The position numbers were made by a program, and so were the translations under genes. This document shows positions 44,528 through 53,811 of a DNA stretch of 64,000 nucleotides, piece after piece. How positions within the stretch are numbered: position 1 is the first letter of the stretch; each line of letters opens with the position of its first letter. The notes under the pieces were generated by a model. It saw only the letters and a list, made by a program, of their open reading frames with translations. It had not been told where the DNA came from and did no database searches. The stretch is from Agrobacterium sp. AGB01 (GTDB taxonomy: Bacteria > Pseudomonadota > Alphaproteobacteria > Rhizobiales > Rhizobiaceae), in assembly GCF_014851585.1 (NCBI RefSeq), contig NZ_JACVAB010000003.1, positions 186,001-250,000 of the forward strand. Reading direction: 5' to 3'.

Positions 44528-46912
44528 ATGAGCAAGGCTCCGGTAAACCTCATGAAAAATAAGGATTTTTCGGAGCCCTCCCGACAGCGGAAGCTTGTCG
44601 GGAGCCATTGGGGATTTTACGAACATGACAGCAAGTCCGGAGGCCTGAAGCCTTTTCGTGAAGATCCGGATCCGGCCATGTTCGGCACGGAACTGACGCA
44701 AGATCGGCTGTCGCCGTCGCGCATCCTCAGGCCCGCAATACGGCGCTCCTATCTCGAACATGGCCCAGGAACGGACCATGGTCGACGGGGCGCCGAACCA
44801 TTTGTCGAAGTATCCTGGGACGAGGCTCTTGACCTCGTCGCCTCGGAGATAAGCCGTGTCCGGCAAACCTACGGCAATGGCGCGATTTTTTCAGGTTCCT
44901 ACGGGTGGTCGAGTGCAGGACGCTTCCATCATGCGCAGAGCCAGCTCAAGCGTTTCTTCAACATGGCGGGCGGCTCGGTTCGCTCCGTTCAGACATACAG
45001 TTACGCAGCGGGTGAAGTCATTCTTCCGCATGTCATCGGCAACCTGAACGGTCTTGTCAGCGGCCATACGCCGTGGGGACAGATTGCCGGGCATTCCGAA
45101 TTTATTGTGATGTTTGGCGGCACCCCGTTGCGCAATGCGCAGGTTAATGCCGGTGGCATCACACGCCATACCGCACGCAGTGCACTTCTTGCCTGCCGGG
45201 ATTCCGGTGCACGTTTGCTGAATATCTCGCCGGTGCGCGATGATACAGAAGCCGAATTATCTGCCGAGTGGCAGCCACTTAGACCCGGTACCGACACCGC
45301 ATTGCTGCTGGCATTGTCCCACACGCTGATCGCCGAGAATCTGCACGACCAGGATTTCCTTGCAAGCTACACAGAAGGCTTTGAGACATTTCGCGCCTAT
45401 CTGATGGGTGAGCAGGATGGTATCGTAAAGAATGCCGCCTGGGCCAGCACGATAACCGAAGTAGACGCAGCAGTGATTTCGGATCTGGCGCGGATGATGG
45501 CCAGAAAAAAGACCTTTATCATGATGTCGTGGTCGCTGCAGCGGGCCGATTACGGCGAGCAGCCCTACTGGGCGGCAATTGCGCTCGCAAGTCTGTTGGG
45601 CGGCATTGGTTTGCCTGGTCAGGGTTTCGGTTTCGGTTATGCCTCAGTCGGCAGCATCGGCCAGCCCGCATCACCGATCAACTGGCCATCCCTGCCTCAG
45701 GGCAAAAACCCAATCACCGACTACATCCCGGTCGCCCGTATTGCAGATATGTTGCTTAATCCCGGCACCGAATACGACCATGATGGCACCCGTCGTACCT
45801 ATCCGGATATCAAGCTTGTCTATTGGGCTGGCGGCAATCCATTCCACCATCACCAGGACCTCAACCGTCTTGTCGAAGCGTGGCAAAGGCCTGACACGAT
45901 CATTGCGCATGAGCACTGGTGGAACGCCCATGCGCGCCATGCGGATATCGTTTTTCCGGCATCGACGTTCATGGAACGCAATGACGTCATCGCCAGCGGT
46001 CGTGACAGCTTTATCGGCTGGTCTTCAAGCCTTGCAGCGCCGCCTGAGGGCATTGTGACCGACCACGAAATCCTGCGGCGCATTGCAGGCCGACTGGGAG
46101 TAGAGGCAGAGTTCACCGAAGGCCTGAGCGAGGACCAGTGGCTTGAGCGCCTGTATGGTCAGGCATGCGTGAACGCGGCCACACGTGGCATCAATATGCC
46201 TGATATAGAGACTTTCCAGAATACCGGCATCGTCGAAGTGGCAGCACAGTCCCCGGAACGCGCGCTGCTTGCAGATTTCAGAGCCAACCCTCAGACGCAT
46301 CCACTCCGCACACCGTCAGGCCGCATTGAACTCGGCTCACAGACCATTGCCGGCTTTGCTTATGATGATTGCCCCGGACATCCGGCATGGTTCGAACCGA
46401 AGGAATGGCTGGGATCACCGGTTGCACAGCAGTTCCCACTTCATCTTTTGTCATGCCAGCCGCATGACAAGCTGCATAGTCAGTGGGACCATGCCAAACC
46501 GTCGCGTCGTACCAAGGCTTCAGGTCGTCAACCTGTGCGTATCCACCCGAAAGATGCTGCAAAACGAAATCTGGCAGATGGCGACACAGTCACGATCACG
46601 AGCCCACGCGGGGCATGCCTTGCGAGCGTTTCGATAACGGACGCTGTGAGGGAAGGGGTCGTGCAACTTGCAACTGGCGCATGGTTTGACCCATCCGACC
46701 CTTCCGTTGCAGGTTCACTGGAACTGAACGGCAACCCGAATGTCCTCACGGCTGATCACGGCACCTCACGTCTGGCACAAGGGCCAAGCCCCAATTCGTG
46801 CCTTGTCGAAATAGCGCGTTTTGATGGTATCGCACCACCAGTCCGTGCCTACCGACCGGCGGATCTGGTCCCAGATCCGCGCAAGACCACCAGAAGAAAC
46901 GAGGTAAGATAA
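44528..46912 (+). CDS. Molybdopterin oxidoreductase, DMSO/TMAO/biotin-sulfoxide reductase type
   Basis: A 794-residue bis-MGD molybdoenzyme. Family block SYGWSSAGRFHHAQ is at 124-137; counting by the DMSO reductase numbering, the Mo ligand Ser falls on S158 (QTYSYAAG). C-terminal MGD-binding segments include FPLHLLSCQPHDKLHSQWDH and AAKRNLADGDTVTITSPRGACLASVSITD. No twin-Arg signal peptide is present, so it should be cytoplasmic, like BisC. Nor are iron-sulfur Cys motifs present. One base separates it from the tctC stop. Likely reduces (or oxidises) an S- or N-oxide of the imported compound; this is inferred from family only. Confidence 0.88.
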   Translation: MSKAPVNLMKNKDFSEPSRQRKLVGSHWGFYEHDSKSGGLKPFREDPDPAMFGTELTQDRLSPSRILRPAIRRSYLEHGPGTDHGRRGAEPFVEVSWDEALDLVASEISRVRQTYGNGAIFSGSYGWSSAGRFHHAQSQLKRFFNMAGGSVRSVQTYSYAAGEVILPHVIGNLNGLVSGHTPWGQIAGHSEFIVMFGGTPLRNAQVNAGGITRHTARSALLACRDSGARLLNISPVRDDTEAELSAEWQPLRPGTDTALLLALSHTLIAENLHDQDFLASYTEGFETFRAYLMGEQDGIVKNAAWASTITEVDAAVISDLARMMARKKTFIMMSWSLQRADYGEQPYWAAIALASLLGGIGLPGQGFGFGYASVGSIGQPASPINWPSLPQGKNPITDYIPVARIADMLLNPGTEYDHDGTRRTYPDIKLVYWAGGNPFHHHQDLNRLVEAWQRPDTIIAHEHWWNAHARHADIVFPASTFMERNDVIASGRDSFIGWSSSLAAPPEGIVTDHEILRRIAGRLGVEAEFTEGLSEDQWLERLYGQACVNAATRGINMPDIETFQNTGIVEVAAQSPERALLADFRANPQTHPLRTPSGRIELGSQTIAGFAYDDCPGHPAWFEPKEWLGSPVAQQFPLHLLSCQPHDKLHSQWDHAKPSRRTKASGRQPVRIHPKDAAKRNLADGDTVTITSPRGACLASVSITDAVREGVVQLATGAWFDPSDPSVAGSLELNGNPNVLTADHGTSRLAQGPSPNSCLVEIARFDGIAPPVRAYRPADLVPDPRKTTRRNEVR

Positions 46913-47370
46913 TGTCCTCACGTCTGAATACCGAATTACTCTCAGGTCTGCTGTTCATATTGATCGGCAGTCTGTTTCTGATTGGCAGTCTCGATTTGTC
47001 GTTTGGCACACTGCGCAGAATTGGCCCCGGTGGCTTTCCAGCGATGGTCGCAGTTGGCGTTATCATCATGGGGGTGATTGTTGCGTTGAAAGGCATCAGG
47101 ATGGGCACGGCTGGTGAGGCCTTGCGCGTCAATCCTTCGCGCGTCGTCATCATCATCGCCTCTATCGTGATATTCGGCCTTACGGTTCGCGGCGCTGGCC
47201 TGCTTATATCCGTCGCGCTTTGCAGTCTGATTGCATCCTTCGCGTCGCGTCCGTTTCGGCCAATTGCCATGGGGCTGTACGGCCTGTTTCTGGGTGCGGC
47301 GTGCAGTGCCGCATTCATCCTAGGTTTGGGCATGCCGGTACGCATTGTCGGTCCGTGGTTCGGTTACTGA
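46912..47370 (+). CDS. tctB: Tripartite tricarboxylate transporter, small subunit TctB
   Basis: A 152-residue membrane protein with four hydrophobic helices (about 11-30, 41-63, 79-98, 117-142). The first contains LLSGLLFILIGSLFLIGSLDLSFGT and RIGPGGFPAM follows, the family's hallmark. It overlaps the molybdoenzyme gene by one base (AATG) and is followed by tctA. Confidence 0.92.
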   Translation: MSSRLNTELLSGLLFILIGSLFLIGSLDLSFGTLRRIGPGGFPAMVAVGVIIMGVIVALKGIRMGTAGEALRVNPSRVVIIIASIVIFGLTVRGAGLLISVALCSLIASFASRPFRPIAMGLYGLFLGAACSAAFILGLGMPVRIVGPWFGY

Positions 47371-47380
47371 GGAAAGACCA

Positions 47381-48880
47381 ATGGAAACAATCAACGCTCT
47401 TCTCCTCGGTCTTGATCAGGCTATCATGCCGGTCAACCTTTTCTGGTGTCTGATTGGCGCCTTGCTCGGCACACTGGTCGGCGTTTTGCCCGGCCTCGGA
47501 CCTGCAGCAACCATGTCGATCCTTCTGCCATTCACCATCGGTCTCGAACCGGTGACATCGCTGATCATGCTGGCGGGCATCTATTACGGCGCGCAATATG
47601 GTGGCTCCACCACAGCGATCCTCTTGAACCTGCCGGGCGAAGCATCATCGGTGGTCACAGCGATTGATGGTTACAAGATGGCCCGGAAAGGCCGCGCTGG
47701 TGTGGCTTTGGCGACCGCTGCTATTGGTTCATTCTTTGCCGGTACGGTTGCAACGTTGCTATTGGCACTGTTTGCGCCAGCGCTGGCTGAAGTCGGTCTG
47801 CTTTTCGGTCCAGCTGAATATTTCTCACTGATGATCCTCGGCCTTATCGCCTCAATCGTTCTTGCGCGCGGATCGTTGCCCAAAGCCCTGGCGATGGTAT
47901 TCACTGGTATTCTGATCGGCATGATCGGGCAGGACGTGCAGACGGCTGCACCGCGTTTCATGCTGGGCTACGAAGAGCTGGCAACCGGCGTGAACTTCGT
48001 GGTGGTCGCCATGGGCCTTTTCGGCATTGGTGAGCTGATCAAGGACCTCGAACACACAGAAAACCGAACCGCGATCAAGGCGCCATTCTTTTCCATGTTG
48101 CCATCGCGTGAGGATTGGCGCCGCATGGCCGCTCCGATCTTGCGCGGAACAGGCATTGGCTCTCTGCTTGGTCTTCTTCCCGGCAGTGGCGCACTGCTTG
48201 CAGCCTTTGCCGCGTACGCGATTGAAAAACGCGTTGCCAAACCACCGGAAGGGTTCGGTAACGGCGCTATCGAGGGTGTTGCCGCACCTGAAAGCGCCAA
48301 CAATGCGGGTGCGCAAACATCCTTCGTACCCCTTCTGACGCTTGGTCTTCCGGCAAATGCCGTGATGGCACTGATGTTCGGTGCGCTTATCATGCAGGGT
48401 ATCGCACCAGGCCCGACCCTTATCAGCGATCACCCGCAAATCTTCTGGGGCGTTATCGTCTCCATGTGGGTCGGCAACTTCATGCTGCTGGTCCTGAACC
48501 TCCCACTGATCGGCATCTGGACAAAACTGCTGACGTTGCCGTTCCAGTACCTCTATCCTGCGATTATTGTGTTCTGTGCCATCGGTGCGTTTTCGCTTGG
48601 TAACTCGGTGTTCGACCTGTGGCTTTTAGCGATCTTCAGCATTCTCGGATATATCTTCACCAAGCTGGATTGCGACGCTGCGCCGTTGGTCATGGGCCTT
48701 ATTCTCGGACCGATGCTGGAGGAAAACTTCCGTCGCGCCATGTTCCTGTCACGCGGTAGTCTCAGCATTTTTGTCGACAAGCCAATCTCTGCTGGTCTTC
48801 TGGTGGCCGCCGTTGTCGTCCTGGCATTGATCGTGCTGCCGAAATTCGGCTCGGTGCGCAAGGAGGCGTTCCAGGAATGA
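47381..48880 (+). CDS. tctA: Tripartite tricarboxylate transporter, large subunit TctA
   Basis: A 499-residue multi-spanning permease. Family blocks are GVLPGLGPAATMSILLPFTIGLEPVTSLIMLAGIYYGAQYGGSTTAILLNLPGE and APESANNAGAQTSFVPLLTLGLPANAVMALMFGAL. About twelve helices. ATG 47381 with GAGGAAAG upstream is preferred over 47345. It overlaps the next gene by four bases (ATGA). Confidence 0.94.
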   Translation: METINALLLGLDQAIMPVNLFWCLIGALLGTLVGVLPGLGPAATMSILLPFTIGLEPVTSLIMLAGIYYGAQYGGSTTAILLNLPGEASSVVTAIDGYKMARKGRAGVALATAAIGSFFAGTVATLLLALFAPALAEVGLLFGPAEYFSLMILGLIASIVLARGSLPKALAMVFTGILIGMIGQDVQTAAPRFMLGYEELATGVNFVVVAMGLFGIGELIKDLEHTENRTAIKAPFFSMLPSREDWRRMAAPILRGTGIGSLLGLLPGSGALLAAFAAYAIEKRVAKPPEGFGNGAIEGVAAPESANNAGAQTSFVPLLTLGLPANAVMALMFGALIMQGIAPGPTLISDHPQIFWGVIVSMWVGNFMLLVLNLPLIGIWTKLLTLPFQYLYPAIIVFCAIGAFSLGNSVFDLWLLAIFSILGYIFTKLDCDAAPLVMGLILGPMLEENFRRAMFLSRGSLSIFVDKPISAGLLVAAVVVLALIVLPKFGSVRKEAFQE

Positions 48881-50151
48881 CCTCGCATGTCGTCGTTATC
48901 GGTGCAGGCATTGTTGGTGCAGCAACCGCTATTGAATTGCTGAGAGATGGGCATTCGGTTTCCATCATCGAACCGGAACAGCCGGGCGGGCGTCAGGCAT
49001 CGAGTTATGGAAATAGCGGCTGGTTGAGCCCGGCCTCGATTATCCCCATGTCGATGCCCGGCCTTTGGAAAAAAGTACCCGGTCTCATCGCTGACCCCAA
49101 CGGCCCGCTGATTATTCGCTGGCGCAATATCCTGCGTCTAGCGCCATGGCTTTTGCGCTTCGTATCGGCTGGCGCTACCGTTGCCAAAGTTGAACGAACA
49201 GCCCGCATCCTGTCGTCGCTGCTGCATGACGCACCGGCGCGACATGAAGCGCTTGCCAAGGAGGCTGGACGTTCTGATCTGATTGTCCGGAAAGGACTGA
49301 TCTACACCTATCCCGACAGGGCCATGTTTGAATCCGAAGCGCTTGCATGGCGCTTGAGACGCGACAATGGCGTTGTCTACCGCGAGCTTTCATCGGACGA
49401 ACTGCATCGGTTGGAACCGGCACTGTCAAAAGCCTATTCCTTCGGCGTACTGGTAGAGCAGGGTGGGCATTGCATCGATCCCGGCGGATATGTCGGCTCC
49501 CTCGTTGACCATGCAGTAGCGCTCGGGGCAAAACGGGTAAGGGGCAAGGCAATCGGTTTTGATATATCGGCTGGTCGCTTGAAAGGTGTGAAAACAGACG
49601 CCGGCAGCATCGCCTGCGATCGAGCGGTGATCGCCGCTGGCATCCACTCCAAGACACTGGCTGCCGAAGCCGGCGACAAGGTCCCGCTGGAAAGCGAGCG
49701 CGGTTATCACGTGGTCATTCCGCATGACGTCGTAACAGGTGCGATGCCGATCATGCCTGGTGATGGGAAAATGGGAAACAACCCGACATTGGCGGGTCTT
49801 CGCATTGCCGGGCAGGTGGAATTGGCAAGTACAGCCACGTCACCGGACAAGAGCCGCGCCGACATTCTGCTTGGCCATGCCAAACGTGCCTATCCAGCTC
49901 TGACAAAAGCCTTTGATGAAAAACGTATCGACTGGTGGATGGGTCATCGCCCGTCAACGCCGGACGGACTGCCGGTCATCGGCCCGTCCTCTGCTACCAG
50001 TGACATCATTTATGCATTCGGGCACGGCCATGTTGGTCTGGCAACAGGCCCGGCCAGTGGGCGCATCGTCGCTGATCTCATATCAGGTAGACCAACCTCG
50101 CAGCATATCGCAGCCTTTGCGGCATCGCGTTTTAAACGTATTTTTGCCTGA
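48877..50151 (+). CDS. FAD-dependent D-amino-acid-dehydrogenase-like oxidoreductase
   Basis: A 424-residue DadA/glycine-oxidase-type flavoprotein. The FAD-binding motif VVVIGAGIVGAATAIELLRDGHSVSIIEPE starts at residue 4. The C-terminal dinucleotide segment is FGHGHVGLATGPASGRIVADLI. It probably oxidises an amino- or hydroxy-type substrate; D-amino acids are the family norm. It is the last gene of the operon and overlaps tctA (ATGA). Confidence 0.88.
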   Translation: MTSHVVVIGAGIVGAATAIELLRDGHSVSIIEPEQPGGRQASSYGNSGWLSPASIIPMSMPGLWKKVPGLIADPNGPLIIRWRNILRLAPWLLRFVSAGATVAKVERTARILSSLLHDAPARHEALAKEAGRSDLIVRKGLIYTYPDRAMFESEALAWRLRRDNGVVYRELSSDELHRLEPALSKAYSFGVLVEQGGHCIDPGGYVGSLVDHAVALGAKRVRGKAIGFDISAGRLKGVKTDAGSIACDRAVIAAGIHSKTLAAEAGDKVPLESERGYHVVIPHDVVTGAMPIMPGDGKMGNNPTLAGLRIAGQVELASTATSPDKSRADILLGHAKRAYPALTKAFDEKRIDWWMGHRPSTPDGLPVIGPSSATSDIIYAFGHGHVGLATGPASGRIVADLISGRPTSQHIAAFAASRFKRIFA

Positions 50152-50161
50152 ACGTAACAAA

Positions 50162-50192
50162 CAAAAAATCCCGCACGACATTATCGTGCGGG
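50162..50192 (-). terminator. Rho-independent terminator of the M19 dipeptidase operon
   Basis: TCCCGCACGA (50168-50177) and TCGTGCGGGA (50183-50192) form a perfect 10-bp stem with a 5-base loop. On the minus strand it is followed by TTTTTTG (50167-50161). It lies between the two convergent operons, 10 bases after the DadA-like stop, and may also stop plus-strand transcripts. Confidence 0.85.
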
Positions 50193-50230
50193 ACAAAATG
50201 ATCGAAAAGCGACGTGATAAATCGCCTTTA

Positions 50231-51274
50231 TCAGGCGCCCCAGGTCCGTTCGAGCAACGCAATCCAGTTGCCATGCGCAATTTTGACAAGGCTTTCCTCG
50301 TCATAACCGGCATCACGCAATGCGGTCAGCAGGCGCGGCAGGCCGGTGGCGTCACCAATCTTCTGTGAGATCAGCGTACCGTCAAAATCCGACCCCAATG
50401 CGACGTGATCGATACCGACATGTTCGACCAGATAGTCGATGTGCCGCACCATCACGGAAATATCCATATTCGGGTCGGCCTTGCCTTCCGGATGCAGGAA
50501 TTTGACGCCGAAATTCAGGCCGATCAGACCATCGGTGTCACGAATGGCCGAAAGCTGCCAGTCAGTGGCATTGCGGCTGTGCGGGCAAACGGCAAATGCG
50601 TTTGAATGAGACGCAACAAGCGGCGCATCGGAAATTTTTGCGATATCACGGAAACCGGCATCATTCATGTGCGAAAGATCGACCATGATCTTCAGACGAT
50701 TGCAGAGGCGAATGAGATCACGCCCTGCGTCCGTCAGACCGGGTCCGATATCGGGGTCGTGACCGAAGCGGAAGGGGACGCCGTGTGCAAATATGTTTGG
50801 CCGGCTCCAGACAGGTCCGAGCGTCCGCAGGCCCGCTGCGTGGAGAACGTGGACGATATCTAGGTCTGGGCCGGCGGCCTCGATACCTTCGATATGGAAC
50901 ACCGCGGCGAAGCTGCCTTTTTCCATGGCCTTGCGGATATCTGCAGCTGTCCGGCAGATGGTGAAAGCACCCTCTGACTGCGCCTCTATCCGTCCGAGAA
51001 GTGCCGCCTGACTGATCGTCTGGTCGATTGCACTGTGCAGTTCTACACGCGGCAGATCACCATTGGCATCAAGACCGCCCGCAGGTGATGGAACGTAGAT
51101 GGCACAAAGTCCGCCGGCCAGACCGCCTTCACGAGCGCGCGGAATGTCGATATGGACATTGTTCTGCCCTTGCAGAAAGCGCTGTTCAGCCCCTTCGACA
51201 CCCTCACGCATCAAGCGGGACAAGATATCATTGTGGCCGTCAAATACGGGCACACGTACGAGATCAGCAGTCAT
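50231..51274 (-). CDS. M19-family membrane dipeptidase
   Basis: A 347-residue zinc dipeptidase of the renal-dipeptidase family. The zinc motif is DGHND (13-17, HxD), with FHIEGIEAAG (Glu), VDLSHMND and VASHSNAFAVCPHSRN (His residues), and LGSDFDGT as the last ligand. It should hydrolyse dipeptides, with a tolerance for D-residues at the second position typical of the family. No signal peptide is seen. It is the last gene of the minus-strand operon, 11 bases after the isoaspartyl peptidase gene. Confidence 0.92.
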   Translation of the reverse strand: MTADLVRVPVFDGHNDILSRLMREGVEGAEQRFLQGQNNVHIDIPRAREGGLAGGLCAIYVPSPAGGLDANGDLPRVELHSAIDQTISQAALLGRIEAQSEGAFTICRTAADIRKAMEKGSFAAVFHIEGIEAAGPDLDIVHVLHAAGLRTLGPVWSRPNIFAHGVPFRFGHDPDIGPGLTDAGRDLIRLCNRLKIMVDLSHMNDAGFRDIAKISDAPLVASHSNAFAVCPHSRNATDWQLSAIRDTDGLIGLNFGVKFLHPEGKADPNMDISVMVRHIDYLVEHVGIDHVALGSDFDGTLISQKIGDATGLPRLLTALRDAGYDEESLVKIAHGNWIALLERTWGA

Positions 51275-51285
51275 TCACAGCGTCC

Positions 51286-52230
51286 TTACAGTGTAATCTC
51301 ATAAAGTTCTTCATGCGTGGCAACAAAGGCCTTGCCTTCCGTTGTCACCCAGCCACGAAACATGCCCGGCGTGTTGTATGGTGCACTGATGTTACCCGTG
51401 GCATCAACAGCAACCAATCCGGCTCCAATATCGTGAGCAGCGAGATCGTCGTTTATCAGTCCACCGGCTGCCGTTTCAAGGTCCTGCCCGAGATAAGACA
51501 CGCGCGCCGCCACTTCATGACCAACCACGTAGCGAATAAAAAACTCGCCCTTGCCAGTACCAGAAACAGCGCAGGCACCATCGCGGGCATAGGTGCCCGC
51601 ACCGATAACTGGACTATCGCCCACACGGCCATCCGGTTTGTTGGTGTAACCACCTGTTGATGTGGCGGCGGCCAAATGCCCGTCAGCGTCCAGTGCCACG
51701 GCGCCGACAGTGCCGTGTTTTTCGTTTTCGGTTGCTTCAGTTCCAGCAGCCGCATGGGCCTTCATCGCTTGCAGGGCCTCAACGCGTTTCGGGGTTGTGA
51801 AGTAGGACTGTGGTTCAACGGCCAGACCCTTTTCTCCAGCAAAGGTGTCAGCCGCAGGACCGGTCAGGAAAACGGCGCGACCGTCTTCCATCAGCACGCG
51901 GGCCGCCTTGATCGGATTGCGAATGACGCGCGAAGCACTGATCGCTCCAGCTTCCAGCGTCTGCCCATCCATGATCGACGCATCGAGTTCATGTAGGCCA
52001 TGTTCGTTGAGTGCCGCGCCATGCCCGGCATTAAAGTGCGGGCTGTCTTCCATCACGACGACGGCAGCTTCAACAGCGTCAATCGACCGTCCACCCGCCT
52101 TCAACACGGCGTAGCCGGCACGCAAGGCATGTCCTAGATCGAGCCGCGCCTCAGCCCATTCCTGCGCCGTCATGCTATCCTGTGGCAGCACGCCACAACC
52201 ACCATGTATGGCCAGTGCGATTTTAGTCAT
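51286..52230 (-). CDS. Isoaspartyl peptidase / L-asparaginase (Ntn-hydrolase)
   Basis: A 314-residue plant-type asparaginase precursor. It self-cleaves before the nucleophile Thr174 (EKHGTVGAVAL). N-terminal motif IHGGCGV and DGRVGDSPVIGAGTYA match the family. Substrates are isoaspartyl dipeptides and L-asparagine. ATG 52230 has GGAG 6 bases upstream and is taken over 52242. It lies between the hydantoinase gene (42-base gap) and the dipeptidase, so all act in the same peptide/amide-degrading context. Confidence 0.93.
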   Translation of the reverse strand: MTKIALAIHGGCGVLPQDSMTAQEWAEARLDLGHALRAGYAVLKAGGRSIDAVEAAVVVMEDSPHFNAGHGAALNEHGLHELDASIMDGQTLEAGAISASRVIRNPIKAARVLMEDGRAVFLTGPAADTFAGEKGLAVEPQSYFTTPKRVEALQAMKAHAAAGTEATENEKHGTVGAVALDADGHLAAATSTGGYTNKPDGRVGDSPVIGAGTYARDGACAVSGTGKGEFFIRYVVGHEVAARVSYLGQDLETAAGGLINDDLAAHDIGAGLVAVDATGNISAPYNTPGMFRGWVTTEGKAFVATHEELYEITL

Positions 52231-52272
52231 GTCATGCTCCAATCATGCCCTGCTATCAGCGGGTGCAGAGGT

Positions 52273-53811
52273 TCAGGTGAAGTCGATATCGCCGATAACC
52301 CGCACCCGAACGCGACGTGCGCCGCCCGGCAGGTAAGCAATCGGAATATCCTCGACTTCCAGTGTCTTGAGAGTGCTGCGGCCAGCACCGGAGGCAACTG
52401 CGGCGTCCTGCGCTTCAGCTTCCGCTTTTGCAAGCGCTTCATCACGGCTCATGCCGGAAAACACCTGATCGACTTCGCCAGAGACTTGCGCCATAGCAGC
52501 GCCCAAGGCATTGGCCACACCGGCATTTTCAACACGCAACACTTCCGACGCACCTGGTATGCTTTCCGGGATCAGAAATGCACCGCCGCCAACGGCGATC
52601 AATGGCACATCTTCAGCAGAGGTTTTCATCTGATCGAAATTATCAGCGACCATGTCTCGGATGCGGCCAAGGCATGACTTGACGAAAGTTGGATCAATAT
52701 CCTTGACCCGATCCATGTCACCCATTTCGATCAGACCTGCAGCGACGGCGATATCCGACGTGGTCAGCGTATTGCCGCCGAACACTCGTGCTTCTGTCAG
52801 AATACGGTAACCCACCGAACGAGGACCAATGGTTCCTGTTTCAGGGTCGATAATGGTGCCGCCACCAAGCGCCACTGGCAACAGGTCTGGCATGCGGAAG
52901 AGCGTACGCACGCCACCGATATGAACGATGTTGTTTGCCTCGCGCGGGAAGCCGCCAATCAGGCAACCAATGTCCGATGTCGTACCGCCGACATCCACGA
53001 CCATCGCATCCGTCAATCCGGTCAGGAAAGCCGCGCCACGCATGGAATTGGTTGGCCCGGACGCAAAGCTGTGCACGGGGTTTGCCGAAGCGACATCTGC
53101 CAAAGCGACTGTGCCATCATTCTGCGTCAGGAAGAACGGTGCCGTTACGCCCGCTTCGCGTAATGCGTCCGAAAATGCCTGTACTGTCGTTTTCCCCAGG
53201 GTCTGCAACGCGGCATTCAAAAGTGCAACGTTTTCACGTTCCAGCAAGCCAATGCGACCCAGCGTGTGCGACAGCGTGATGCGCGCATCCGGAATAACCG
53301 AACGGACAATGTCTGCGGCCTTGATTTCACACTCGGTGGTCAACGGTGAAAATGTAGCCGAGATCGCAATGGAAGTGATGCCCGCGTCGCGGATCTTCAT
53401 TGCCGCTTCACGGATTTCATCCGGGATCATCGGCACCAGTGGGCTGCCATCATATTCATGGCCGCCATGCACCATGAAGATCATCGGATCAACAGCGCTG
53501 CGCAGATCATCCGGCCAATCGCACATCGGTGGTAAGGAACGGCCGGTTGGTAGCGCTATGCGAATAGCGGCAACTCGCTCAAGCCGCGCACGCTCGACCA
53601 CTGCATTGGTAAAATGCGTTGTTCCGATCATTACCGCATCGATTGGCGTGCCAGCCGCCTGCGGATGCCCGGAGACATGTGCCAACGCCGCCTTCACACC
53701 CGAAAGCACGTCCTGTGTGGTTGGAACCTTGACGGAAGAGATAATTGTTTCGCCATCAATCAGCACGGCATCCGTGTTGGTGCCGCCTACGTCAATACCG
53801 ATTCGTTTCAT
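52273..53811 (-). CDS. Hydantoinase/oxoprolinase-family protein 1
   Basis: A 512-residue ASKHA-fold protein of the HyuA/oxoprolinase A family. N-terminal phosphate-binding motif GIDVGGTNTDAVLIDG (5-20) and ADVASANPVHSFASGPTNSMRGAAFLTG, followed by the metal-adjacent VVDVGGTTSDIGCLIGGF. These proteins use ATP to open or activate cyclic amides such as hydantoins or 5-oxoproline. HyuB-type partner is absent. It overlaps DUF917-1 by four bases (ATGA), so the two probably form a complex or successive steps. Confidence 0.9.
   Translation of the reverse strand: MKRIGIDVGGTNTDAVLIDGETIISSVKVPTTQDVLSGVKAALAHVSGHPQAAGTPIDAVMIGTTHFTNAVVERARLERVAAIRIALPTGRSLPPMCDWPDDLRSAVDPMIFMVHGGHEYDGSPLVPMIPDEIREAAMKIRDAGITSIAISATFSPLTTECEIKAADIVRSVIPDARITLSHTLGRIGLLERENVALLNAALQTLGKTTVQAFSDALREAGVTAPFFLTQNDGTVALADVASANPVHSFASGPTNSMRGAAFLTGLTDAMVVDVGGTTSDIGCLIGGFPREANNIVHIGGVRTLFRMPDLLPVALGGGTIIDPETGTIGPRSVGYRILTEARVFGGNTLTTSDIAVAAGLIEMGDMDRVKDIDPTFVKSCLGRIRDMVADNFDQMKTSAEDVPLIAVGGGAFLIPESIPGASEVLRVENAGVANALGAAMAQVSGEVDQVFSGMSRDEALAKAEAEAQDAAVASGAGRSTLKTLEVEDIPIAYLPGGARRVRVRVIGDIDFT

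Noticed and set aside
44528..46912. Periplasmic (Tat-exported) TMAO reductase
   Set aside because: The N-terminus MSKAPVNLMKNKDFSE has no twin-Arg motif or hydrophobic core, so a cytoplasmic location is more likely.
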